The position numbers and the translations under genes are program-made. The notes beneath the pieces are model-generated. The model had not been told where the DNA came from, did no database searches, and was given only the letters and a program-made list of their open reading frames with translations. DNA of 64,000 bases from an uncultured Clostridia bacterium (GTDB lineage: Bacteria > Bacillota > Clostridia > Peptostreptococcales > Anaerovoracaceae). The stretch is from contig CAKQQT010000010.1 in NCBI GenBank assembly GCA_934271235.1, positions 1-64,000 of the forward strand. The letters run 5' to 3'. Positions 51,994-61,652 of this stretch are shown one piece after another. Each line of letters starts with the position of its first letter. Within the stretch, counting starts at the first letter, position 1.

Positions 51994-52094
51994 TATTTCA
52001 CAGATTCTTTTTCCCTGTGTTTCTTTTGGGTTTTGGGGTATAGTATTCGAAAGAACTATCGATATCATGTAATCCAAATCCGTGAGGTAAATCT

Positions 52095-53228
52095 ATGAGC
52101 CAAAAGAATCCATCGCTTCCGTCCGATCCGGAAGCTGCAAAAGTTTATGATATGATCGTCATCGGCGGCGGCCCGGCCGGTTATACCGCCGCCTTATACG
52201 CCGCGCGCGCCGGGCTTTCGGTGCTGATCCTCGAAAAGCTCACGCCCGGCGGCCAGATGGCGCTGACCGTGCAGATCGACAACTATCCGGGATTTGACGA
52301 AGGCATCGACGGCTTTTCGCTCGGCGAAAAGATGAAAAACGGCGCGCTCCGCTTCGGCGCAGAAAGCAAAATGGCCGAAGTACGCGCGGTCCATCTTGCG
52401 GCTGACCCAAAAGAGATCCAGACATCCGCCCGAACTTACCTGGCGCGGACCGTCGTGCTGGCCTCCGGCGCGGAAGCCAAGGAGCTCGGTCTGCCCGGTG
52501 AAAAAGAACTGCTCGGGCACGGTCTCAGCCACTGCGCGGTCTGCGACGGCATGTTCTTTCGCGGCAAAACCGTCGCGGTCATCGGCGGCGGCAATACCGC
52601 AGTGACCGATGCATTGACGCTTGCCCGCATCGCCGAAAAGGTGATCCTGATCCACCGCCGCGATACCCTGCGCGCCTCCGAAGTCTATCACGGCGCGCTC
52701 GCGGAAACAGACAACATCACCTTCCTGCCGGATACCGTCGTCACCGCCCTGCTCGCCGAGCCGCCGCTTCCGTCCGCGTCCGGTACTTCTGCAGACGCTG
52801 CAGACAATGCCGGTACAACCTCTTCATCCACGGCCGGTGCTGCAGACAATGCCGGTACAACCTCTTCATCCACGGCCGGTGCTTCTACAGAAGCTGTCTC
52901 GGATGCAGCTGCCGTAAACCCTGCACACCCACCGCGTCTCTCTGCCATCCGCGTCCGGAATATGCAGAGCGGTGCAGAAAAGATTCTCCCCGTCGACGGC
53001 CTTTTTGTCAGTATCGGCCGCAAGCCGGTCACCGCGCTGTACAAAGACCAATTAGCCATGGACGAAAACGGTTATCTGATCGCGGACGAGACAACCAAGA
53101 CCTCGCTCCCCGGCGTTTACGCGGTCGGCGACTTGCGCACGAAACCGCTGCGCCAGGTCGTGACAGCCGCTGCCGACGGTGCCGTTGCCGCGCACATGGC
53201 GGAAGACTATCTGACGCAAACGCGATAA
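52095..53228 (+). CDS. Thioredoxin reductase-like flavoprotein with internal repeat insertion
   Basis: 377 residues; usual thioredoxin reductases are about 310. FAD fold MIVIGGGPAGYTAALYAA, redox pair Cys147/Cys150 in CAVCDG, NADPH fold VAVIGGGNTAVTDAL and the end VYAVGDLRTKPLRQVVTAA are all present. An insertion at about 226-280, rich in Ala, Ser and Thr (AGTTSSSTAGAADNAGTT), lies in the NADPH domain between a strand and the IRVRN stretch; it includes a perfect 42-bp duplication. Reduces thioredoxin or a related protein with NADPH. No partner gene is adjacent. Confidence 0.9.
   Translation: MSQKNPSLPSDPEAAKVYDMIVIGGGPAGYTAALYAARAGLSVLILEKLTPGGQMALTVQIDNYPGFDEGIDGFSLGEKMKNGALRFGAESKMAEVRAVHLAADPKEIQTSARTYLARTVVLASGAEAKELGLPGEKELLGHGLSHCAVCDGMFFRGKTVAVIGGGNTAVTDALTLARIAEKVILIHRRDTLRASEVYHGALAETDNITFLPDTVVTALLAEPPLPSASGTSADAADNAGTTSSSTAGAADNAGTTSSSTAGASTEAVSDAAAVNPAHPPRLSAIRVRNMQSGAEKILPVDGLFVSIGRKPVTALYKDQLAMDENGYLIADETTKTSLPGVYAVGDLRTKPLRQVVTAAADGAVAAHMAEDYLTQTR
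52799..52882. repeat. Exact 42-bp tandem duplication inside the thioredoxin reductase gene
   Basis: The same 42 bases (starting TGCAGACAATGCCGG) occur at 52799-52840 and 52841-52882, adding 14 residues in frame. Its sequence identity suggests a recent event. Confidence 0.95.
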
Positions 53229-53314
53229 CGCGCTGCAGGATCCGTTTTTTCCAAAAGACGTTTTCCGTGAGTGACCGGATCCGCACGATCATGCTTGCAG
53301 CGGAATCATTACCC

Positions 53315-53351
53315 GCAGGATCATCTCCCGCGCAGAATCCATGCTTGCTGC
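53315..53351. repeat. 37-bp direct repeat, copy 1
   Basis: Starts GCAGGATCATCTCCCGCGCA and is 35/37 identical to 53640-53676. Neighbouring bases repeat parts of it (ATCATGCTTGCAGC at 53289), so this is a degenerate array. Confidence 0.75.
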
Positions 53352-53639
53352 ATAGAACTAGATCTAAATCGCGATTTGAGCCAAAAAAAAGCATTCTACG
53401 GACGAAAAGAAGAGGTCAGCCACGCAGTAAAGAATGCGGCGGACGCGGATGGCGGCGAGAAATTTATCGAAAGTGCTCGAATCCTGTCGACGTTTGTCGA
53501 AAAAAGAAGAATTCATCGGACCATAAAAGCTCCCGCAGAGATCAACACGAGAGAGAAGACGCCTTGACATGCTTTTTTTTGCATGAAAACGCAAAAAGAT
53601 AGCAGTCTTATACATCATAAAGCAAAATCCATGCTTGCG

Positions 53640-53676
53640 GCAGGATCATCTCCCGCGCAAAATCCATGCTCGCTGC
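53640..53676. repeat. 37-bp direct repeat, copy 2
   Basis: Second copy, 325 bp from the first and in the same orientation; a partial third (GGGATCAGCTCCTGCAC) follows at 53677. Confidence 0.75.
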
Positions 53677-53717
53677 GGGATCAGCTCCTGCACAAGATCT
53701 ATGTCTGGCATACTGCC

Positions 53718-53758
53718 AAAGAGCAGCCCATCAGAAATGAGCTGCTCTTTTGATTTTT
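53718..53758. terminator. Shared terminator hairpin between trxB-like gene side and purL
   Basis: AAAGAGCAGC and GCTGCTCTTT pair with a 13-base loop; the plus side is followed by TTGATTTTT. It lies about 50 bases past the purL stop on the minus strand, with only three T there, so it is best for plus-strand transcripts but may serve both. Confidence 0.75.
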
Positions 53759-53802
53759 CGCGTATGTGAAACTGCATTTTGAAAATTCGTTCGAAATGCG
53801 TT

Positions 53803-56800
53803 CTATTTGAAATACTTGACCGCAGACGCGAACATCTGCATGTCGAAACGGCCCGGCACATTCCGGTACAGTCCGCTGCCGATGCGTTCGGAATGCCCCA
53901 TCTTGCCAAGCACTCTGCCGTCCGGTGAAAGGATACCCTCGACCGCCCAAGCGGAACCATTCGGGTTATACTGGATATCCATCGTCGCGTTGCCGTCAGG
54001 GTCCGCGTACTGGGTAATGATCTGTCCGTTTGCTGCCAGCTCGGTCAAAAGGGCCTCCGATGCCATGAATCGTCCCTCACCATGGGAGATCGGAACCGTA
54101 TAAACTTCGCCCGGCTGCACACCTGCCAGCCATGGAGAACGATTGGAAACAATGCGCGTCTGCACCAGTTTGGACTGGTGACGGCCGATCCGGTTATAGG
54201 TCAGGGTCGGGCAGGTTTCATCGGTATCGATGATCTTGCCGTAAGGCACCAGCCCCAGCTTGATCAATGCCTGGAATCCATTGCAGATACCGGCCATCAA
54301 GCCATCGCGCTCACCCAGCAGCGCCGTAACAGCCTCTTTGATCTCCGCATTGCGGAAGAATGCCGTGATCAACTTGCCGGAGCCGTCCGGTTCATCACCA
54401 CCGGAAAATCCGCCCGGAATGAAGATCATCTGACTTTCCCGCACTTTCGCCGCAAAGTCTGCGACCGAACGTGCGACCGCATCCGCGCTCAGATTGTTGA
54501 GCACGAAGATCTCCGGTTCCGCACCGGCTGCAGCAAAGGCTTTTGCCGTATCATATTCGCAGTTGGTTCCCGGGAAGACCGGGATCAGCACGTGCGGCTT
54601 TGCACTTTTGATATTTGCCCGGAAAATCTCTTCGGCCGGGCTGTCGGTCAGGGTCGGCGCCGTTTCTTCTGTCTGGATGTTGCAAGGGTAAACCGGTTCC
54701 AGCTTGTCCTCATAAATCTTCTCAAGTTCCGGCATTTCCAGCAGTTCACTGCCATATTGCAGGGCATAGGCCTCGGTGGTTTCCCCGAGCAGGACTGCCG
54801 CTTCCAAGGCTTGCAGTAAGGTCTGCAGGCTGCGATCTTCCGCTTGCGATGTCTGCTTTCCGCAAGCCGCATCGTCGCTCAGTTCCGCATCCGCTTCTGC
54901 AGAAGCTTTGACATCGACCAGTGCCTCTGCATCGATTTCCAGCAGGAACGCACCGTACTGCTCGCCAAAGAGATCACAGCCCGCAGGCAATGCGGCATCA
55001 AAGCAGAAGCCGATGCGATTTCCCAGTGCCATTTTGAGCACGCCCTCTGCAATGCCCCCCATGCCCGGCGTCCAACAAGCTTTGACAAGTCCCGCACGCA
55101 TCAGCGCCGTGACCGTATCATAAAGCTCGCGCAGGGAATCGCCGCTTGGCAGCCCCTCTGCGTTTCGCTGCGGCTGCAGCAGATAAACCGGATCGCCGGC
55201 CTGTTTGAATTCCGGTGAAACGATATGATCCACCTGATCCGTCGTAACAGCAAAGGATACTAAGGTCGGCGGAACCGAAAGATCCTCAAAGGTACCACTC
55301 ATGGAATCCTTACCGCCGATGGCTGCAACTTCCAGGGCCAGCTGCGCATCCAGCGCACCCAGCAAGGCCGCAAACGGCTTGCCCCACTTCGCTGCATCCT
55401 TGCCCAATTTTTCAAAGTATTCCTGGAAGGAAAGATACACCGCTTCAAAAGAAGCCCCGGCTGCCACTAACTTGGAAACGGATTCCACGACCGCAAGGTA
55501 AGCCCCATGATAAGGACTCTGTGCGGTGATGAACGGGTTATAGCCCCAGGACATCAAACTGCAGGTCTTGGTATCACCGTGTTCCAGTGAGATCTTATTG
55601 ACCATGCATTGCGCCGGCGTTCTCTGATACTTACCGCCGAACGGCATCAGTACCGTTCCCGCACCGATCGTAGAGTCAAAGCGTTCGGAAAGTCCGCGGC
55701 GGGAACAGATATTCAGGTTTCCTGCCAGCGCATGCATCCGTTCCGTAAAGGTCGCGTCAGCTCCTGCTGCCTCCTGCGGCGATGCGATCGCTGCAGAATC
55801 AGCACCCGCGGCCATATTCTGACCGGCCGCGCCTGCGGCCTCCTGCGCCGCCTTCCAAGCTGCCTGCGGCGCCTGTACTGTGATATGTTTTTCTGCGCCG
55901 TTCGAGTCCAAAAAGGCGCGTGCGATATCCACGATCTTCTTCCCATTCCAGGTCATGACCAACCGCGGTTTTTCTGTTACGGAAGCCACCACGGTCGCTT
56001 TCAGGTTCTCTGCACGAGCCAAACTGCAGAAACGGTCTGCATCCTCTGCGCGTACCACGACCGCCATGCGCTCCTGCGATTCACTGATCGCCAGTTCGGT
56101 ACCGTCAAGTCCGTCATATTTTTTCGGAACTTGATTCAGATCGATCAGAAGGCCGTCCGCTAATTCACCGATGGCAACGGATACGCCGCCTGCTCCAAAG
56201 TCGTTGCAGCGTTTGATCAGCCGCGATGCCTGCGGGTTACGGAACAAGCGCTGTAATTTGCGTTCTTCCGGCGCGTTCCCCTTCTGCACTTCCGCGCCGC
56301 AGGTTTCCAAAGAAGATGCGGTATGTGATTTGGAAGAACCGGTTGCGCCGCCGCAGCCGTCTCTGCCGGTCTTGCCGCCGAGCAGAATCACCTTATCACC
56401 TGCTGCCGGTACCTCGCGTACCACATTCTCTGCCGGTGCAGCTGCAATGACCGCCCCGATCTCCATACGCTTGGCAACATAGCCCGGGTGATAGATCTCG
56501 TCGACTTGTCCGGTGGCCAGTCCGATCTGATTGCCATAAGAGCTGTAACCTGCCGCTGCCGTTGTGACCAGTTTTCTCTGCGGCAGTTTGCCCGGCAGTG
56601 TCTCCGCGATCGGCGTCAGTGGATCGCCTGCGCCGGTCACACGCATCGCGCCGTAAACATAACTTCTGCCCGAAAGCGGGTCACGGATCGCACCGCCCAC
56701 ACAAGTTGCCGCACCGCCGAACGGTTCAATTTCGGTCGGGTGATTGTGCGTCTCATTCTTGAACAAGAGCAGCCAGTCTTCTTCCCTGCCCTCCGTCTCG

Positions 56801-57690
56801 ACCTTGATCTTGACGGTGCAGGCGTTGATTTCCTCAGACTCATCCAGTCCATCCAGTTTCCCCTGCTTTTTGAGGACCTTCGCCGCGATCGTCCCAATAT
56901 CCATCAAAGTTACCGGTTTCTTGCGCTCGACGAACGTTCTCGCATCCAAATAACGCCGGTAAGCCGCCTGCAAGGTCTCGTCCGCAAACTGCACATCGTC
57001 GATCACGGTATTAAAAGTTGTATGTCTGCAGTGATCGGACCAATATGTATCGATCATCTTGATCTCGGTAATGGTCGGATCCCGGTGTTCGCTCTCAAAA
57101 TAAGCACGGCAGCACCGGCTGTCCGCCAGGTCCATGGCCAGCCCGCGCGCAGCGATCAAGTCTGCAAGCTGCGCGTCGCTGTATCCGCAAAAGCCTTCGA
57201 TCGTCTCGACGGACTGCGGGATCTCATACGCTGCCGCCAGCGTTTCCGGCAGGTCCAGTGCTGCTTCCCGCGCTTCCACCGGATTGATCACATATTTCTT
57301 TACTTTTTCGATTTCTTCCGCGTCCAAGCTGCCATCGACGGCATAGATCTTCGCGGTACGTACGACCGGACGTTCTCCACGGGAAATGATCTGGATGCAC
57401 TCCGCTGCGGATGCCGCCCGCTGGTCAAACTGTCCCGGCAGATATTCCACTGCAAACAACACGTCTGCCTTTGGCAGCGTTTCGCAGACCTGATCCAGCT
57501 GCGGCTCCGCAAAAACAGTCTTGACTGCATAGTCAAACAGCGCCCGATCCAGGCCTTCCGCATCATAGCGATTCAGCACGCGGACATTTTGTATCCCGCG
57601 GATACCGAGCAGCTGGGAAAGATCGTTCTTTAGATTTTGTGCCTCATGGTCAAGGCCGCTTTTTTTCTCTACATAAATTCGATAAACCAT
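53803..57690 (-). CDS. purL: Phosphoribosylformylglycinamidine synthase, single-chain
   Basis: 1295 residues: the large, fused form with PurS-like N-terminus, two PurM-like halves and a C-terminal glutamine amidotransferase. Seen are YWSDHCRHTTFN, FKNETHNHPTEIEPFGGAAT, CVGGAIRDP, the second half with SLMSWGYNPF, and the amidotransferase Cys in MAGICNGFQAL and His in PISHGEGRFM. It makes FGAM from FGAR, glutamine and ATP. Two Ala-rich insertions (near 55755-55880 and 54830-54915 in the DNA) lie in linkers. Last gene of the pur operon, 7 bp from purD. Confidence 0.96.
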   Translation of the reverse strand: MVYRIYVEKKSGLDHEAQNLKNDLSQLLGIRGIQNVRVLNRYDAEGLDRALFDYAVKTVFAEPQLDQVCETLPKADVLFAVEYLPGQFDQRAASAAECIQIISRGERPVVRTAKIYAVDGSLDAEEIEKVKKYVINPVEAREAALDLPETLAAAYEIPQSVETIEGFCGYSDAQLADLIAARGLAMDLADSRCCRAYFESEHRDPTITEIKMIDTYWSDHCRHTTFNTVIDDVQFADETLQAAYRRYLDARTFVERKKPVTLMDIGTIAAKVLKKQGKLDGLDESEEINACTVKIKVETEGREEDWLLLFKNETHNHPTEIEPFGGAATCVGGAIRDPLSGRSYVYGAMRVTGAGDPLTPIAETLPGKLPQRKLVTTAAAGYSSYGNQIGLATGQVDEIYHPGYVAKRMEIGAVIAAAPAENVVREVPAAGDKVILLGGKTGRDGCGGATGSSKSHTASSLETCGAEVQKGNAPEERKLQRLFRNPQASRLIKRCNDFGAGGVSVAIGELADGLLIDLNQVPKKYDGLDGTELAISESQERMAVVVRAEDADRFCSLARAENLKATVVASVTEKPRLVMTWNGKKIVDIARAFLDSNGAEKHITVQAPQAAWKAAQEAAGAAGQNMAAGADSAAIASPQEAAGADATFTERMHALAGNLNICSRRGLSERFDSTIGAGTVLMPFGGKYQRTPAQCMVNKISLEHGDTKTCSLMSWGYNPFITAQSPYHGAYLAVVESVSKLVAAGASFEAVYLSFQEYFEKLGKDAAKWGKPFAALLGALDAQLALEVAAIGGKDSMSGTFEDLSVPPTLVSFAVTTDQVDHIVSPEFKQAGDPVYLLQPQRNAEGLPSGDSLRELYDTVTALMRAGLVKACWTPGMGGIAEGVLKMALGNRIGFCFDAALPAGCDLFGEQYGAFLLEIDAEALVDVKASAEADAELSDDAACGKQTSQAEDRSLQTLLQALEAAVLLGETTEAYALQYGSELLEMPELEKIYEDKLEPVYPCNIQTEETAPTLTDSPAEEIFRANIKSAKPHVLIPVFPGTNCEYDTAKAFAAAGAEPEIFVLNNLSADAVARSVADFAAKVRESQMIFIPGGFSGGDEPDGSGKLITAFFRNAEIKEAVTALLGERDGLMAGICNGFQALIKLGLVPYGKIIDTDETCPTLTYNRIGRHQSKLVQTRIVSNRSPWLAGVQPGEVYTVPISHGEGRFMASEALLTELAANGQIITQYADPDGNATMDIQYNPNGSAWAVEGILSPDGRVLGKMGHSERIGSGLYRNVPGRFDMQMFASAVKYFK

Positions 57691-57696
57691 TTTGCC

Positions 57697-58959
57697 TCAG
57701 TTCCTTTCTGCCGCCAATGCGCGTGCGCCGATATCGTTTCGGTAATATGCGTTTTCAAAATGCACTTCTGCCGCTGTCTGATACGCTTTCTCTACTGCCT
57801 CCGCAAGCGTCGGCGCCGTTTCCGTCACGCCGAGTACGCGGCCGCCGGAAGTCAGCAGCTTGCCGTCCGCCAGCTTTGCACCGGCGACGTAGATGTTTTT
57901 GTCCTGCGGCATGGTGATCGCAAAGCCGGTCTCGTACTTCTTCGGATAACCCTCAGAAGCCATGACCACACAGCACGCACTTTCCCGGGAAAATCTCACA
58001 TCTGCCTCAGCCAGTCGCCCGTCATAGATCTTCAGCATGATGTCCAGGAGGTCACTCTCCAAAAGCGGCAGGACCACTTGTGTTTCCGGATCACCGAAAC
58101 GACAGTTGTATTCAATGACTTTCGGTCCTTTTTCGGTCAGCATCAGACCAAAATACAAACAACCGCTGAACGTTCTGCCTTCGCGATTCATTGCCTCCAT
58201 CGTCGGGAGGAAAATTTCCTGCATGCAGCGTGCTGCGATCTCCGGTGTGTAATACGGATTCGGCGCGATCGTGCCCATACCGCCGGTATTCAGCCCGCGG
58301 TCACCGTCCAGCGCCCGCTTGTGGTCCATGGAGGACACCATCGGCACCATCGTTTTTCCATCTGTAAATGCCAGGACCGATACCTCCGGTCCGGTCAGGA
58401 ATTCCTCGATCACGATCCGGCTGCCGCTTTCTCCGAACACCTTGTCTTCCATCATGGAATGTACCGCCGCCTTGGCTTCTTCCGGTGTTTCCGCGATCAC
58501 AACACCCTTTCCCAGTGCCAGACCATCGGCCTTCACCACGGTCGGCATCTCGGCCTGTGCGAGATAAGCGATGGCGGAAGCCGGATCGCTGAAAGTTTCA
58601 TAAGCTGCCGTCGGAATGTGGTATTTTTTCATCAGGTCTTTGGCGAAAGCCTTGCTGCCCTCAAGGATGGCCGCGCGCTTATTCGGGCCAAAGGTCTTAA
58701 TTCCGCGAGCCTGCAAAGCATCGACCGCTCCCAGCACCAACGGATCATCCGGTGCCACGACAGCCAGATCGATCTGATTCTGCGCCGCGAAATCCGCGAT
58801 CTTGTCGATCTCTTTTGCGCCAATATCGATACAAATTGCATCCGCTGCAATGCCGCCGTTGCCGGGCAATGCATAAATCGTCTCGATGCTCTGATTTTCT
58901 TTGAGTTTTTTGATGATGGCGTGTTCTCTGCCGCCGCCACCGACTACCATAACTTTCAT
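57697..58959 (-). CDS. purD: Phosphoribosylamine-glycine ligase
   Basis: 420 residues from the ATG at 58959 (GGAG upstream). ATP-grasp ligase: MVVGGGGREHAI, FGPNKRAAILEGSKAFAKDL, ADGLALGKGVVIA, VIEYNCRFGDPETQ. It joins glycine to phosphoribosylamine to make GAR. Downstream neighbour purL follows at 7 bp. Confidence 0.97.
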   Translation of the reverse strand: MKVMVVGGGGREHAIIKKLKENQSIETIYALPGNGGIAADAICIDIGAKEIDKIADFAAQNQIDLAVVAPDDPLVLGAVDALQARGIKTFGPNKRAAILEGSKAFAKDLMKKYHIPTAAYETFSDPASAIAYLAQAEMPTVVKADGLALGKGVVIAETPEEAKAAVHSMMEDKVFGESGSRIVIEEFLTGPEVSVLAFTDGKTMVPMVSSMDHKRALDGDRGLNTGGMGTIAPNPYYTPEIAARCMQEIFLPTMEAMNREGRTFSGCLYFGLMLTEKGPKVIEYNCRFGDPETQVVLPLLESDLLDIMLKIYDGRLAEADVRFSRESACCVVMASEGYPKKYETGFAITMPQDKNIYVAGAKLADGKLLTSGGRVLGVTETAPTLAEAVEKAYQTAAEVHFENAYYRNDIGARALAAERN

Positions 58960-59049
58960 TCGTTTCTCTCCTGCTTTCGTTTCAAATCGCAATGTATCTT
59001 TTGCACAAACAGGCAGAAGCGCCGCTCCTGCCGTCTGTTCTTTGCTGTA

Positions 59050-60234
59050 TCAGTGGTGAAATAGGCGCATGCCGGTCATGGCCATCACCATATTGTGCCG
59101 GTCGCAAGCCTCGATCACCAGATCGTCACGGATCGAGCCGCCCGGCTGTGCGATGTAGGTCACTCCGCTTTTCGCTGCTCTCTCGATATTATCACCGAAT
59201 GGGAAGAATGCGTCGGAACCCAGGCATACGCCGGATAAGGAAGCCAGATAAGCCCGCTGCTCACTGCGTGCGAATACTTCCGGCTGCTTGGTAAAGAGCT
59301 GCTGCCAGTTCCCGTCGCCGATCACGTCCTCGTAATCCTCCGAAAGGTAGACATCGATGGCATTGTCGCGTTCGGCACGTTTGATCTCCGCCCGGAACGG
59401 CAGATCAAGCACCCGATCATGCTGCCGGAGATGCCATTTATCGGCTTTTTCTCCGGCCAGTCTGGTGCAATGGATCCGGGACTGCTGGCCGGCGCCGACA
59501 CCGATGGTCTGTCCGTTTTCTGCATAGCAGACGGAATTGGACTGTGTATATTTGAGCGTGATCAAGGCAATGATCAGATCACGCTTTGCTTCCTCTGTCA
59601 TATTTTTGTTTTTTGTCACGATTTCCTTGAGCAAGTCCGCATCGATCCGAAAATCGTTTCTGCGCTGCTCAAACGTGATGCCGAACACCTGCTTGCGCTC
59701 GGTCAGTTCCGGCCGGTAATTGACATCCATGCGGATGATATTGTAGCTGCCCTTACGCTTTGTGCGCAGGATCTCCAGTGCTTCCTCTTCATAATCCGGT
59801 GCGATGATACCGTCGGATACCTCTCTGGCGATCAGCTTGGCACAAGTCACATCGCAAGTGTCGGAAAGCGCGATCCAATCGCCGAAGGAGCTCATGCGGT
59901 CCGTGCCTCTGGCCCGTGCATAAGCGGTCGCGATCTTGGAGTCATCCAGTCCTTCGATGTCATCCACGAAGAATGCTTTTTTCTGACGCTCACTCATCGT
60001 AAGACCGATCGCTGCCGAAGTCGGACTGACATGCTTGAAAGAGGCCGCCGCGCATACGCCGAGCGCTTCCCGGATTTCTCTGACCAGCTGCCAGCTGTTC
60101 AGAGCATCCAGCAGATTGATATAACCGGGTCTGCCGTTTAAGATCTGCAATGGCAGTTCCTGCCCGTTTTCCATGAAGATGCGCGCCGGTTTCTGGTTCG
60201 GGTTGCATCCGTATTTGAGTTCATATTCTTTCAT
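59050..60234 (-). CDS. purH: AICAR formyltransferase, stand-alone
   Basis: 394 residues matching the transformylase half of PurH (KYGCNPNQKPARIF, AAASFKHVSPTSAAIG, SVCYAENGQTIGVGAGQQSR, FPFGDNIERAAKSGVTYIAQ, PGGSIRDD). The IMP cyclohydrolase half is absent; that job falls to the PurO-type protein encoded next upstream. It formylates AICAR with 10-formyl-THF. Confidence 0.94.
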   Translation of the reverse strand: MKEYELKYGCNPNQKPARIFMENGQELPLQILNGRPGYINLLDALNSWQLVREIREALGVCAAASFKHVSPTSAAIGLTMSERQKKAFFVDDIEGLDDSKIATAYARARGTDRMSSFGDWIALSDTCDVTCAKLIAREVSDGIIAPDYEEEALEILRTKRKGSYNIIRMDVNYRPELTERKQVFGITFEQRRNDFRIDADLLKEIVTKNKNMTEEAKRDLIIALITLKYTQSNSVCYAENGQTIGVGAGQQSRIHCTRLAGEKADKWHLRQHDRVLDLPFRAEIKRAERDNAIDVYLSEDYEDVIGDGNWQQLFTKQPEVFARSEQRAYLASLSGVCLGSDAFFPFGDNIERAAKSGVTYIAQPGGSIRDDLVIEACDRHNMVMAMTGMRLFHH

Positions 60235-60316
60235 CGTCTTCGCTTCCTTTCAGGTCCTGTCGGGTCCTATCCGATCCCGGGCTGACCCGTATCACGGATT
60301 CCCGGTTTCATGCCCG

Positions 60317-61036
60317 TTATTTCTGGTTCTTATTGATGATCCGCACTTCCGCGTTGCTGCCGTCCGGATCGGTCTGGATCACAAAAAGCGATACCTTGTT
60401 GTCCGGGTCCAGCGCCTGCCAGATATCGTCGGTCAGGGTCGTAAGGCTCTCCGGGATCTGCACTCGTCTCGGCTCGCCCTGAAACGTCGGAAGCGGCTTC
60501 CCGTCGCTTTCATAGGTGTGGATCAGATGTCCGACGCCGTGCAGCGCCGGATAAGCGAAGAACTGCCGCGCGCAGGCGCTTCCGTTTTCGTCCGCGCTTT
60601 TCAGGATGCTCAGTTCATAGGAAAAATCGTCGCCGTAATAGGTCGCTACGCCGCTGATCCGCGGGGTGAAGTTCGGCGCGTCGGGTTCAAATTCTCTGGT
60701 CCGCAGCGCTTCTCTGCCGCTTTGACCTGCTTGGAGCGCGTTATAGATGGTGTCGGTCTGGTCACCGTTCGTGATAATGAGTTTGCCGTTCAATCTTGCC
60801 GCCGCGCGGTAAAGGATCAGGGACGGATCTTCGACCTTGTCCGGATCGAACGCCTGGGTATAAAGGCTGCCCGGTTCTTTTACGCTGAAGATACGATTGC
60901 GGCTGTTCGCGCTTCTTCCCATGATGAAATATGCCGCCGCGAGTCTGCCGCTCGGTGTTTTGCCGAAGAGGACGCCTCTGCCGGGATAACTGTTCTTTGC
61001 AAGATATTCTTTGATCGATGTTATGTTTTTACGCAT
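60317..61036 (-). CDS. purO: IMP cyclohydrolase, PurO type
   Basis: 239 residues matching the PurO/IMP_cyclohyd family, first known from archaea: YPGRGVLFGKTPSGRLAAAY, FIMGRSANSRNRIF, LIITNGDQTDTIY, FYPTLHG-like FFAYPALHGVG, with conserved Arg, Asn and Asp. It closes FAICAR to IMP, the last step of purine synthesis. It overlaps the purN end by 8 bases. Together with the stand-alone transformylase it replaces bifunctional PurH. Confidence 0.88.
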   Translation of the reverse strand: MRKNITSIKEYLAKNSYPGRGVLFGKTPSGRLAAAYFIMGRSANSRNRIFSVKEPGSLYTQAFDPDKVEDPSLILYRAAARLNGKLIITNGDQTDTIYNALQAGQSGREALRTREFEPDAPNFTPRISGVATYYGDDFSYELSILKSADENGSACARQFFAYPALHGVGHLIHTYESDGKPLPTFQGEPRRVQIPESLTTLTDDIWQALDPDNKVSLFVIQTDPDGSNAEVRIINKNQK

Positions 61037-61652
61037 GGATGCTCCTTTCCGATTCGAGGATCTGTGCCGAAACTTCTTCTGCCGCCTCCGGCAAAATGAT
61101 CCACTCTGCTTCTTTCATGATCCGCTTTTGCAGGGTTTCCGGCGTGTCGTCCGGCAGCACGGAAACTGCTTTCTGCTTGATGATCTGTCCGCCGTCCGGG
61201 ATCTCATTGACAAAATGCACGGTCGCGCCGCTGACTTTCACGCCATAGCGCAGCGCCGCCTCGTGGACACGGATACCGTAAAAGCCTTTCCCGCAAAAAG
61301 ACGGGATCAGCGACGGATGGATATTGAGGATCCGCTTCGGGAAGCGGTCTGTAAATTCTTTACTGAGAATGCTCATAAACCCGGCCAGAACGATCAGGTC
61401 GATCTCGTACGCGCGCATCAGGCGTACCAGTTCCGCTTCGTAGGCTTCCTGGCTGCCATAGTCTTTTCGCTGCACGACAGCCGTGGGGATCTCATGCTTT
61501 GCCGCGCGCGTCAATGCATACGCGTCACCGCGGCTTGCCAGCACCAGGACGATCTCTCCGCTCGCGAGCCTGCCTGCCCGCTGCGCGTCGATCAGCGCCT
61601 GCAGGTTCGTTCCGCCGCCGGAAACGAAGACGGCTATCTTGGCTCTTCGCAT
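61029..61652 (-). CDS. purN: Phosphoribosylglycinamide formyltransferase
   Basis: 207 residues; [45 protein letters not shown] (His-Pro) and [12 protein letters not shown] carry the formate- and folate-binding residues. Uses 10-formyl-THF to make FGAR. It overlaps purM by 19 bases. Confidence 0.96.
   Translation of the reverse strand: MRRAKIAVFVSGGGTNLQALIDAQRAGRLASGEIVLVLASRGDAYALTRAAKHEIPTAVVQRKDYGSQEAYEAELVRLMRAYEIDLIVLAGFMSILSKEFTDRFPKRILNIHPSLIPSFCGKGFYGIRVHEAALRYGVKVSGATVHFVNEIPDGGQIIKQKAVSVLPDDTPETLQKRIMKEAEWIILPEAAEEVSAQILESERSIHA

Larger units (their letters stand above)
53229..53717. other. Gene-free interval with dispersed repeats
   Basis: About 490 bp without a supported gene. 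Open frames here lack ribosome sites. Near both ends is a 37-bp repeat (53315-53351 and 53640-53676) embedded in ATGCTTGC/GGATCA words; the middle has AAATCGCGATTT and CATGC-T8-GCATG palindromes and several TCGA-rich words. Confidence 0.6.

Noticed and set aside
53460..53485. tRNA T-loop-like GCTCGAATCC
   Set aside because: No matching acceptor, D or anticodon arms nearby.
53364..53618. An 84-codon minus-strand open frame
   Set aside because: No ribosome site, no domain, and overlaps repeat-rich DNA.
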